The notes beneath the pieces were generated by a model. The model searched no databases. It was not told the origin of the DNA and was given only the letters and a program-made list of their open reading frames with translations. Position numbers and translations under genes: made by a program. Below, one piece after another: positions 56,256 through 63,508 of a stretch of 64,000 bases of DNA (positions within the stretch are counted from its first letter, which is position 1; each line of letters opens with the position of its first letter). Source of the stretch: Streptomyces flavofungini (GTDB lineage Bacteria > Actinomycetota > Actinomycetes > Streptomycetales > Streptomycetaceae). The stretch is from NCBI RefSeq assembly GCF_030388665.1, contig NZ_CP128846.1, forward strand, positions 3,326,001-3,390,000, given 5' to 3'.

Positions 56256-57107
56256 ATGCCGACCAGAACCACGCCGACAGAGCGGCAGAAGCGCCTCGGC
56301 GCCGAGCTGCGCAGGATGCGCGTCGCGGCGGGAGCCACCACGGAGTACGCCGCCGGACTGCTCGGGATCGACCGGACGCGGCTCTCGAACATCGAGTCGG
56401 GCATTCGCCCTGTCTCCGCCGAACGCATCCGCACACTCGCCTGCAACTACGCCTGTGCGGACAAGAGTTACGTCGACGCCTTGGCAGCCATGGCCGCAAG
56501 CAAGGAACGCGGCTGGTGGGAGAAGCACCGGGGCACATTGCCGCCCGGGCTGCTGAACATCGCCGAGTTGGAATGGCACGCCGCGCGCGTACGCACCGCA
56601 CAGGTCCTGCACATACCGGGTCTGCTCCAGACCGAGGACTACGCCCGCGCCATCTTCACCGCCGTACTTCCGCCTCTGACCCGTCTGGAGATCGAGCTGC
56701 GGGTCGCACACCGCATGGACCGCCAGCAGGTCCTCGAACGTCCACGGCCTTTCGCCTACGTCGCGTATGTTCACGAAGTCGCGTTGCGTATGCCGTTCGG
56801 GGGCACCGACGTGGCACGGAAGCAACTTGCGCAACTGGCCGCCGTCTCCCAGCGCGAGAACGCCGAGGTCCGCGTCATACCGACGAGCGTCGGCGCGTTT
56901 CCGGGTGCCGGGCACGCGCTGCTGTACGCGGAAGGGGTGGTGCCCCAGCTCGACACCGTGCAGCTGGACTCCGCACACGGGCCGGAATTCACTCATGCCG
57001 AGGCACAGCTCACCAAGTACCGTTCCCACCTCGACTGGTGGGACGACGCGGCGCTGTCGCCCACGGCATCACGCGACCTCATTCGCAATGTCGCGCGCGA
57101 ACTCTGA
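56256..57107 (+). CDS. Helix-turn-helix regulator with DUF5753 (WhiJ/AbaA-like)
   Basis: I start at the ATG at 56256 (MPTRTTPTERQ), with AAGGGG upstream, giving 283 residues. An XRE-type helix-turn-helix (LGAELRRMRVAAGATTEYAAGLLGIDRTRLSNIESGIRP) is followed by the DUF5753 domain (LEWHAARVRTAQVLHIPGLLQTEDYARA, then RQQVLERPRPFAYVAYVHE). Such regulators act with a downstream DUF397 protein and often with an anti-sigma-like ATPase to control development and antibiotic production. Both partners are adjacent here. Confidence 0.92.
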   Translation: MPTRTTPTERQKRLGAELRRMRVAAGATTEYAAGLLGIDRTRLSNIESGIRPVSAERIRTLACNYACADKSYVDALAAMAASKERGWWEKHRGTLPPGLLNIAELEWHAARVRTAQVLHIPGLLQTEDYARAIFTAVLPPLTRLEIELRVAHRMDRQQVLERPRPFAYVAYVHEVALRMPFGGTDVARKQLAQLAAVSQRENAEVRVIPTSVGAFPGAGHALLYAEGVVPQLDTVQLDSAHGPEFTHAEAQLTKYRSHLDWWDDAALSPTASRDLIRNVAREL

Positions 57108-57122
57108 GAGTAGGGAGAAACC

Positions 57123-57314
57123 GTGGCCGGGATCCACTGGGAAGAGCCCTTCTGCGGCGAAGGCAACAACTGCTTCCGCATAGGCACCGACACCGAAGGC
57201 AACGCCTACATAGCCCTCGCCGGCGCCGAGGACACGTACCTCACCGACACCCGGGAAGCCCTCGCCACGCTCATCCGGGACATCAAGGCGGGCAAGGCCG
57301 ACCACCTTCTGTGA
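57123..57314 (+). CDS. DUF397 protein
   Basis: This 63-residue protein starts at a GTG, with a purine-rich GAGTAGGGAGAAACC just upstream, and lies 15 bases after the HTH gene. It departs somewhat from the usual DUF397 core (WxxSSyS...NCVEVA): here WEEPFCGEGNNCFRIGTDTEGNAYIAL, ending REALATLIRDIKAG. DUF397 proteins work as small partners of DUF5753-type regulators. Confidence 0.88.
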   Translation: MAGIHWEEPFCGEGNNCFRIGTDTEGNAYIALAGAEDTYLTDTREALATLIRDIKAGKADHLL

Positions 57315-57332
57315 GCCGTCGCCGCACCCGGC

Positions 57333-58739
57333 TCACGCCGCCTTGAGGTGGTCCATGAGCTGCTGCAGGCGCTCCCAGGCGGAGGAGTCACTGCCGTCGC
57401 CGCCGAGCGGATAGTGCAGGCAGGGGTCGGCGGCGGCCCCGAGGCGGACGGGGGCGGCGTCGAGCGGCGGGTGCGCGGCGTGGGCGAGGCCGATTCCGCG
57501 CACCGCGTCCGGGCCGAGGGTGAAGGCGACCGGGGCGGGCGGGGCTTCGAAGCGCGGCGGGACGGTGAGGTCGCGCCGGGCGGCGCGGAGCGAGGTGAGC
57601 ATCGAGGTCAGCCCGTGCTCGGCGGCCAGGGCCTCGGCCAGGGGCGCGATGGCGTCGAGCGGGGCGGCCTCGTCGGGGCCGTGGCCCAGGGTGAGGGTGA
57701 TGTCCTCCTCGACCCCGGCGGTGGTGCGGGTGACGGTGGTCGTCGCCACGGCCGGACTGTCCGCGTGGCCGACGGCGACGAGCCAGGTGGGCTGCGGTGC
57801 GCGGCTGCGGGCGAGGGCGGTCAGCTGGCGGGTGGACCACGGGAGGCTGACCGGCTCGGCGGTGCTCCAGCCGGCCGGGGGCGCGCCGGTGAGGTGGCGG
57901 AAGGCGGTTTCGAGGGCGCCGCCGAGCACGAGGCGTTCGTCGGGTTCGTGTGTGGTGCGGATGTTGAGGATGAGCTGGCACTCGCCCGTGTCCGGGGCGG
58001 GCCGGAAGGAGTCGGCGACCCGGGTGGCGCCGTCCGCGTCCCGTACGGGTGTGAAGGCTTCGTCCTGCCAGTGCAGTTCGGCGCCGGAGAGGCCGTCGTA
58101 GTAGCCGGAGCCGGGGAGTTGGACGACCCAGCGGTTGGGGTGGCCGTGCAGGGCGAAGCGGGCGGGCAGGGTGAGGGTGGTGTGGGGTGGGGTGACGATC
58201 GTCAGGGCGCGGTCGTTGGCGGCGGCCTCGCGCAGGGCGTCGGAGAGCCAGCTCGTCATGGCGATGACGGGGCGGTCCTGGATGACGACGGCGGCGCTAC
58301 CGGTCAACGCGTCGACGGCAGGGGGTGTGGGCGCTGGGACTCCGTCGGTTTCGTCCGGGGCGACGGGTACGACGTCGGTGTGCGCGGCCTGCGGGGGCCA
58401 GACGCTGCCGCCCAGGACGGTGGCCAGCCGCCCGGCGAAGGAACCGGCGAGCCGGTCGGCCTCCTCGACGGCGGTGGAGGCACGCGCCTCGGTCCACCAG
58501 AACGGGACGTCGGGCGCCGTCACGTCAGGGCCGAGCAGTCGCTGGGCCTCACCCGGCGTGTGCACCAGGAACGGCGCCTCGACGGACACCAGCGTCCGCC
58601 CGTCCGGCGCGCACAACTGGACCACGGCGCCGTCGGCCAGCGTACGGACCTCCAGGTCGGGGCCGCCCGCGAACAGACCGGCCACGATGGTCTTGGGATC
58701 GGGCATGGTCGGGGTGAGGGCTATGACGTCATTGGTCAC
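57333..58739 (-). CDS. DUF6177 family protein, second full copy
   Basis: This 468-residue protein starts at a GTG and resembles the EccC-coupled DUF6177 at 40856-42277 throughout: VIALTPTMPDP, VPFWWTEARASTAV, VIAMTSWLSDALR, PNRWVVQLPGSGYYDGLSG and LPWSTRQLTALARSRAP. It converges on the DUF397 gene and lies 102 bases after the first Imm49 gene. Its presence among toxin and immunity genes, away from EccC, suggests DUF6177 follows type VII cargo. Its last 657 bases are duplicated at 60713-61369. Confidence 0.8.
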   Translation of the reverse strand: MTNDVIALTPTMPDPKTIVAGLFAGGPDLEVRTLADGAVVQLCAPDGRTLVSVEAPFLVHTPGEAQRLLGPDVTAPDVPFWWTEARASTAVEEADRLAGSFAGRLATVLGGSVWPPQAAHTDVVPVAPDETDGVPAPTPPAVDALTGSAAVVIQDRPVIAMTSWLSDALREAAANDRALTIVTPPHTTLTLPARFALHGHPNRWVVQLPGSGYYDGLSGAELHWQDEAFTPVRDADGATRVADSFRPAPDTGECQLILNIRTTHEPDERLVLGGALETAFRHLTGAPPAGWSTAEPVSLPWSTRQLTALARSRAPQPTWLVAVGHADSPAVATTTVTRTTAGVEEDITLTLGHGPDEAAPLDAIAPLAEALAAEHGLTSMLTSLRAARRDLTVPPRFEAPPAPVAFTLGPDAVRGIGLAHAAHPPLDAAPVRLGAAADPCLHYPLGGDGSDSSAWERLQQLMDHLKAA

Positions 58740-58841
58740 GCGAAGTCGGTTTCCTAGCTTTCCAAGGCGGCGTTTCTTTCCGAGGAGGCGCCGAGGCGTC
58801 GAAGCATGCCGATACGGGCTCCTGTGTGTATTCCTGGCTAC

Positions 58842-59693
58842 TCAGGTAGGGAACTCACCGAGCCAGCTGTGCTCCAGGAAGTGCTTGGGGAGGTAGTCCG
58901 ACTCGACCTCGATCGGAAGCTTCCCGTCGTAGGCCAGGCAGGCAATGGCCAACGGGCCCAAGGCGATGCTGCCGTCGATGTCAGCTTTCCGGTCCTCGCT
59001 CAGAGTCCAGTACGCCCTGTGCAGCTTCAGGGCCTCTTCCAGCGCCGGGCTGAAGCCGTCCTCATCTTTGGTCACGAAGTGGTAGAAGAGGTTGATCGGC
59101 GGATAGAGCAGGCCCTGCAACAGGTCCGGCGGCGCGACCTGCGCCACCGCCGGATCGGACATCCGCAGCGCGTCGGTCAGCTTCTCCACCAGTCCCGGGC
59201 GCCGCAGCCAGTACGTCTGCAGCGTGTCCACCCAATGGTAGACGTACTCGTCGTACTCCCCCTCCGGTGCCCGCAACCGCTCCAGGGGAATCTCGCACAG
59301 CTGCGTCATCCGCTGCTGCTCACGGCAAATCACGGCCAGCCAGAACGCGTTCAGCCAAGTCCCCGCATCGGCAGTCGACAACGGCCCGACAGCCGGAAGG
59401 GTCCGCACCTTCCGATTGATACGGCACTCGACGGACCCCTCACTCACCCCCGTCACGGCGAACAGCGCCGAGCCCAACTGCATCGCGTTGACCGCGGCGT
59501 ACCACGTCTCTACCTCGACCGCTCGTGGGTCGACGACGCAGCGAGCGCGCAGGGCCATGACAGCGGTGTTGAACGCGAAGTCGATCGTGCCCGCCGACTC
59601 CTCAAGTCGGTTAATTCGCCTGACGACTCGACTGTCCAGCCGTTCGACGTCGAGCTCGTCCGGCAGTCCATGCCGAGCAATATGTTCGGTCAC
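58842..59693 (-). CDS. Imm49-like immunity protein, copy 1
   Basis: From the GTG at 59693 (VTEHIARHGLPDELDVE) this is 283 residues. Family-like stretches are TWYAAVNAMQLGSALFAVTG, WLNAFWLAVICREQQRM, EYVYHWVDTLQTYWLRRPG and LGPLAIACLAYDGKLPIEVESDYLPKHFLE. Imm49 proteins protect against polymorphic nuclease toxins. The start overlaps the stop of a 40-codon ORF (GTGA). The C-terminal 60% is nearly identical to copy 2 at 61407-62270, while the N-terminal part is only similar. Confidence 0.85.
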   Translation of the reverse strand: MTEHIARHGLPDELDVERLDSRVVRRINRLEESAGTIDFAFNTAVMALRARCVVDPRAVEVETWYAAVNAMQLGSALFAVTGVSEGSVECRINRKVRTLPAVGPLSTADAGTWLNAFWLAVICREQQRMTQLCEIPLERLRAPEGEYDEYVYHWVDTLQTYWLRRPGLVEKLTDALRMSDPAVAQVAPPDLLQGLLYPPINLFYHFVTKDEDGFSPALEEALKLHRAYWTLSEDRKADIDGSIALGPLAIACLAYDGKLPIEVESDYLPKHFLEHSWLGEFPT

Positions 59694-59812
59694 GGAAGGT
59701 CCCCTTGCCGGTTCAGGCTCAAGGGCCGAGTCTCGTTCGCGGTCCAGCACTCCTTGGCCGTCGCTCTGGCTGCGTCGCATGTCCGGAAGCCCTGGCGGGG
59801 AACACTCGTCAC
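59690..59812 (-). CDS. 40-codon ORF overlapping the first Imm49 gene
   Basis: A GTG at 59812 with GGGGAG five bases upstream opens a 40-residue ORF (VTSVPRQGFRTCDAARATAK, then ECWTANETRP and LSLNRQGDLP). Its TGA overlaps the Imm49 GTG. A second, slightly different copy lies at 62267-62389 in the same place, with the same length and the same overlap. It may be a leader peptide or a small protein. The first residues resemble the Imm49-3 N-terminus (VATSVPRH), so a remnant of an old immunity gene is also possible. Confidence 0.5.
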   Translation of the reverse strand: MTSVPRQGFRTCDAARATAKECWTANETRPLSLNRQGDLP

Positions 59813-59833
59813 GTCCACTCCCCTATGCACCGC

Positions 59834-60295
59834 TCACTCATCGATATACGAGGAGACGCCGAGAGTCACTTCCGCATTAGCGATCATCCGGGCAATCTCA
59901 ATGGGGAGATTGCTGAACTCTTCCATAACGACGTCATACGGCTCTACGCGGCGGGTCACACCATCGGGCCCAGTGACTTCGAGGTAGTACCGATAACCAG
60001 TCGGCGAGCTGGGGTCGGCACCCCTGACCCAGGCTGCCCCACGCCGACGAACAAGGACGTCACCAAGAAAGGAGGTGAGGTCGCTGTGCAAAGTGATCCA
60101 GTCCGACTGCTCGAACTGGTCCAGAGGGAGGCGTGAGGCGTAGTTCTGGAGCCCAGGCAGAAGCGCCAGCGGGTCCGCCTCGAACAGATCACGCGCCACA
60201 CCCAACATGGCCGCAAGGTGGCCAGCATTCTGGTGAGCCTCTTCAGCCCATTGCTGAATCCCGATTTCAGACCCGTCAGATTTCGCGTCTCGCAT
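59834..60295 (-). CDS. Unrecognised protein, probable immunity partner of the broken toxin
   Basis: From the ATG at 60295 (MRDAKSDGSEIG), with AAAGG upstream, this is 153 residues. It is acidic and soluble with no signal or membrane segment. Possible structural elements are AEEAHQNAGHLAAMLGVARDL, LTSFLGDVLVRRRGAAWVRG and YRYYLEVTGPDGVTRRVEPYDVV. I do not recognise the family. It begins 34 bases after the end of the toxin remnant, where an immunity gene is expected, and shares the AT-richer codon use of that remnant. Confidence 0.65.
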   Translation of the reverse strand: MRDAKSDGSEIGIQQWAEEAHQNAGHLAAMLGVARDLFEADPLALLPGLQNYASRLPLDQFEQSDWITLHSDLTSFLGDVLVRRRGAAWVRGADPSSPTGYRYYLEVTGPDGVTRRVEPYDVVMEEFSNLPIEIARMIANAEVTLGVSSYIDE

Positions 60296-60329
60296 GATGC
60301 ATGGCCTTTCAATTACCTCTGTGGCGACT

Positions 60330-60712
60330 CTACTTCTTTGGAGTGGGCCCGTACTCAAGGAATATAATCCTGGCCTTCTTCAGATACTCCCTGAGGGCAT
60401 CGGACGGACCTGCGTGAGTAAATGACCAGCGCGGATCGTATTTTGGATCCATTCGCCTCAACGCTACGTCCTTGTGGATCTACTCCTTTATGTGGCTACT
60501 GAGGGGCACTTCACCCTTGACAGTTTTCTTGGTCCCGTCATGCAAGGTGATCGTGCGGTATTCGCCGTACGTCTTGACCTCGACCGCAAGCGTACGACCG
60601 TCAGGCATCTTTACGGGCACGTCAACCTTACGCCCGCCGGATGCTGTGACCGGGTACACAGGGTCTGAGTTCGTGGGAACCGGATAGTGGCGTTCCGGCC
60701 CTCCGCCAAGCA
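60330..60712 (-). pseudogene. Toxin tail with an in-frame TAG and no N-terminus
   Basis: The frame reads PVTASGGRKVDVPVKMPDGR, then TLAVEVKTYGEYRTI and GEVPLSSHIKE, before a TAG at 60480-60482. Past the TAG the same frame continues sensibly (IHKDVALRRMDPKYDPRWSF, then LREYLKKARIIFLEYGPTPKK) to a stop at 60330. CAG to TAG is one transition. D and ExK in this region (DGRTLAVEVKTYGEY) suggest a PD-(D/E)xK nuclease-like tail of a polymorphic toxin. The expected long secretion head is missing: upstream DNA switches abruptly to DUF6177 at 60713. Confidence 0.75.
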
Positions 60713-61369
60713 GAGGAGTCACTGCCGTCGCCGCCCAGCGGATAGTGCAGGCAGGGGTCGGCGGCGGCCCCGAGGCGGACGGGGGCGGCGTCGAGCGGCG
60801 GGTGCGCGGCGTGAGCGAGACCGATCCCGCGCACCGCGTCCGGGCCGAGGGTGAAGGCGACCGGGGCGGGCGGGGCCTCGAAGCGCGGCGGGACGGTGAG
60901 GTCGCGCCGGGCGGCGCGGAGCGAGGTGAGCATCGAGGTCAGCCCGTGCTCGGCTGCCAGGGCCTCGGCCAGGGGCGCGATGGCGTCGAGCGGGGCGGCC
61001 TCGTCGGGGCCGTGGCCCAGGGTGAGGGTGATGTCCTCCTCGACCCCGGCGGTGGTGCGGGTGACGGTGGTCGTCGCCACGGCCGGACTGTCCGCGTGGC
61101 CGACGGCGACGAGCCAGGTGGGCTGCGGTGCGCGGCTGCGGGCGAGGGCGGTCAGCTGCCGGGTGGACCACGGGAGGCTGACCGGCTCGGCGGTGCTCCA
61201 GCCGGCCGGGGGCGCGCCGGTGAGGTGGCGGAAGGCGGTTTCGAGGGCGCCGCCGAGCACGAGGCGCTCGTCGGGTTCGTGCGTGGTGCGGATGTTGAGG
61301 ATGAGCTGGCGCTCGCCCGTGTCCGGGGCGGGCCGGAAGGACTCGGCGACCGGGGTGGCGCCGTCCGCG
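60713..61369 (-). pseudogene. Truncated DUF6177 copy (segmental duplication)
   Basis: These 657 bases align without gaps to 57382-58038, the 3' part of the intact DUF6177 gene, at a constant offset of 3331. There is no start codon for the family, and the last nine or so residues are lost at the junction with the toxin remnant. The 5' edge at 61369/61370 jumps in the source copy from 58038 to 58805, so 766 bases, including the DUF6177 N-terminus and its leader, are missing here. Confidence 0.9.
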
Positions 61370-61406
61370 CATGCCGATACGGGCTCCTGTGTGTATTCCT
61401 GGCTAC

Positions 61407-62270
61407 TCAGGTAGGGAACTCACCGAGCCAGCTGTGCTCCAGGAGGTGCTTGGGGAGGTAGTCCGACTCGACCTCGATCGGAAGCTTCCCGTCGTAGGCC
61501 AGGCAGGCAATGGCCAACGGGCCCAAGGCGATGCTGCCGTCGATGTCAGCTTTCCGGTCCTCGCTCAGAGTCCAGTACGCCCTGTGCAGCTTCAGGGCCT
61601 CTTCCAGCGCCGGGCTGAAGCCGTCCTCATCTTTGGTCACGAAGTGGTAGAAGAGGTTGATCGGCGGATAGAGCAGGCCCTGCAACAGGTCCGGCGGCGC
61701 GACCTGCGCCACCGCCGGATCGGACATCCGCAGCGCGTCGGTGAGCTTTTCCACCAGCCCGGGGCGCCGCAGCCAGTACGTCTGCAGCGTGTCCACCCAG
61801 TGGTAGACGTACTCGTCGTACTGCCCCTCCGGTGCCCGCAACCGCTCCAGCGGAATCTCGCACAGCTGCGTCATCCGCTGCTGCTCACGGCAAATCACAG
61901 CCAGCCAGAACGACGTCAGCCAATTCCCCGCGCTGGCAGTCGGCAGCGGACCGGCAGCTGGAAGCATGCGCGTTTTACGATGAATACGGCACTCGACGGA
62001 ACCCTCGGTCACTCCTGTGACAGCAAACAGTGCCGAACCCATCTGCATGGCATCGACTGCGGCCTCCCACGTCTCCACCTCCTCCGCTGCCGGATCGACG
62101 ACGCAGCGGGCGCGCACGTTCATCACCGCAGAACCGAACGTCGAGTCGATCACCGCCGTGGACCTCTCAAGGCGGTCAATACCCCTGAGCAAGTTTCCAT
62201 TCAGGCGCTCCGCGAACCGCTGGGCCTCAGGTCCTACCGGCAACTCATGCCGAGAGAAGCGTACGGTCAC
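61407..62270 (-). CDS. Imm49-like immunity protein, copy 2
   Basis: From the GTG at 62270 (VTVRFSRHELPVG) this is 287 residues. The C-terminal part from about EQQRMTQLCEIPLERLRAPEG is nearly identical to copy 1. The N-terminal 110 residues differ widely (ERLNGNLLRGIDRLERSTAV against SRVVRRINRLEESAGTI) and hold a 4-residue indel. The start overlaps the stop of a 40-codon ORF. The mosaic suggests gene conversion, or selection for a new toxin-binding surface in the N-terminal half. Confidence 0.85.
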   Translation of the reverse strand: MTVRFSRHELPVGPEAQRFAERLNGNLLRGIDRLERSTAVIDSTFGSAVMNVRARCVVDPAAEEVETWEAAVDAMQMGSALFAVTGVTEGSVECRIHRKTRMLPAAGPLPTASAGNWLTSFWLAVICREQQRMTQLCEIPLERLRAPEGQYDEYVYHWVDTLQTYWLRRPGLVEKLTDALRMSDPAVAQVAPPDLLQGLLYPPINLFYHFVTKDEDGFSPALEEALKLHRAYWTLSEDRKADIDGSIALGPLAIACLAYDGKLPIEVESDYLPKHLLEHSWLGEFPT

Positions 62271-62389
62271 GGAAGGTCCCCTTGCCGATTCACGCTCAAG
62301 GACCGAGCCTCGTTCGCGGTCCAGCACTCCTTGGCCGTCGCTCTGGCCGCGTCGCACGCCCGGAAGCCCTGGCGGGAAAAACTCGTCAC
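62267..62389 (-). CDS. 40-codon ORF overlapping the second Imm49 gene
   Basis: The GTG at 62389 with GGGGAG upstream opens VTSFSRQGFRACDAARATAK, then ECWTANEARS and LSVNRQGDLP. Length, ribosome site and GTGA overlap are as in the copy at 59690-59812. Amino acid changes are few and scattered (VP/FS, T/A, TRP/ARS, L/V), so the protein frame has been kept. Confidence 0.5.
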   Translation of the reverse strand: MTSFSRQGFRACDAARATAKECWTANEARSLSVNRQGDLP

Positions 62390-62416
62390 GTCCACTCCCC
62401 ATCGACGGCGTCGTGT

Positions 62417-62600
62417 TGATATCCCCCCGTCGAGCTCGTTCATTTCCGCACCGAGCACGAGGACCGCCGTCAGACAGGCAAACAGGTCGGGGACGCAGCC
62501 CTGGGAAAGATCGAATTCGCCCCCGAATGGGACCGGAAGCCCAGTCCGACCTGGACGCTCTTCATGGACCCCGCTCCGCGCGGCTACCGCGAGCGTGCTA
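62417..62600 (+). pseudogene. Coding-like fragment on the opposite strand between immunity genes
   Basis: The plus strand is open from a TGA at 62417 with a protein-like composition and GC-rich third positions: VELVHFRTEHEDRRQTGKQV, GDAALGKIEFAPEW, DRKPSPTWTLFMDPAPRGY. There is no start codon with a ribosome site, and beyond 62600 the frame becomes antisense to Imm49-3. I do not recognise the family. It looks like the broken end of an unrelated gene left in the array. Confidence 0.35.
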
Positions 62601-62637
62601 GGCCGGTTGCCTCTCCCCCGGCTTCGGTTCCCCCGGC

Positions 62638-63498
62638 TCACGTCTCGAGTTCTCCCGCCCAGGCGTACTCCAGGAGCGCCTTCGGCAGGTATTCCGACTC
62701 GACCTCGATGGGAAATCCCGCTTCCCGAGCGAGGCAGGCCAGAGCCAGCGGACCGAGAGCCACGAGTCCGGCGCTGCTCATCGCGCGATCGTCGTCCCCG
62801 GTCCAGTACTCCTTGTGCCATGTGAGGGCGTCGACCAGTGCTTCGTTGAACTTCTCGTGCTCCTGAGTCAGGTAGCGGTGGAAGAGTTCGAGCGGCGGAT
62901 ACAGGATCTTCAGCAGCTGCTCCCCGTCGGCGACTTGAGCCACCTGAGGGCTGGCGCCGTCGACTGCTTCCACCAGCTTCTCCATCACTCCGGACTCACC
63001 GAGCCAGTACCTTTGCAGGGAATCAACCCAGGCGTAGATGTACTCGTCGTACATCGCTCCGGATTCTCGGAGCAACGAGATCGGCACCCGGGCCAGTTGG
63101 TTGAGGCGTCCCTGTTCGCGGCAGACGAGAGCCAGATAGAACGAGGAGACCCAGTTGCCGGCGTCCGTGTAGGACCGAGGGCCGATCGCCGGAATGGTCC
63201 TTGTTTCCCCGCCGATGCGGCACTGCACGCCTCCTTCCTCCGCAGTCGCGGCGGCGAAGAGAGCAGAGCCAGTCTGCATGGCAACGACCCAGGCCTCCCA
63301 GCTTTCGATCTTCCCGGCCAAGGGGTCCAGGGCACAGCGCGACTTCGCCAGGGTCACCGTGGTGCTGAGGGCCTGAGCCCGCGCCACCTCTGAACGCTCA
63401 AGACGATCAAGGATCCAGTCCACGGTCTCATTGAGTACCGCCACCCCTTCGACGGCGTTGTCCGTGGGGTAGGGATGCCGAGGAACACTCGTGGCCAC
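62638..63498 (-). CDS. Imm49-like immunity protein, copy 3
   Basis: This 286-residue protein starts at a GTG with AGAGGAGAG upstream, 10 bases after the stop of the nuclease-like toxin. It shares the family plan with copies 1 and 2 (SWEAWVVAMQTGSALFAAAT, WVSSFYLALVCREQGRLNQL, YEYIYAWVDSLQRYW-like YDEYIYAWVDSLQRYWLGES, LGPLALACLAREAGFPIEVESEYLPKALLEYAW) but is clearly diverged. It is the cognate immunity gene by position. Confidence 0.87.
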   Translation of the reverse strand: MATSVPRHPYPTDNAVEGVAVLNETVDWILDRLERSEVARAQALSTTVTLAKSRCALDPLAGKIESWEAWVVAMQTGSALFAAATAEEGGVQCRIGGETRTIPAIGPRSYTDAGNWVSSFYLALVCREQGRLNQLARVPISLLRESGAMYDEYIYAWVDSLQRYWLGESGVMEKLVEAVDGASPQVAQVADGEQLLKILYPPLELFHRYLTQEHEKFNEALVDALTWHKEYWTGDDDRAMSSAGLVALGPLALACLAREAGFPIEVESEYLPKALLEYAWAGELET

Positions 63499-63508
63499 TT
63501 ACTCTCCT

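Larger units (their letters stand above)
60713..62389 (-). repeat. Second copy of a DUF6177-Imm49 segment
   Basis: The segment 60713-61369 corresponds to 57382-58038, and 61370 onward corresponds to 58805 onward (offset 2565). The match is close to identical through the C-terminal half of Imm49, then weakens and becomes strong again in the 40-codon ORF. It is a tandem duplication with an internal deletion and later divergence or gene conversion. Confidence 0.9.

Noticed and set aside
62267..62821. 184-residue minus-strand frame in the array
   Set aside because: Only its last 40 codons have a ribosome site and a conserved second copy; the rest is R/G-rich and overlaps Imm49-3.
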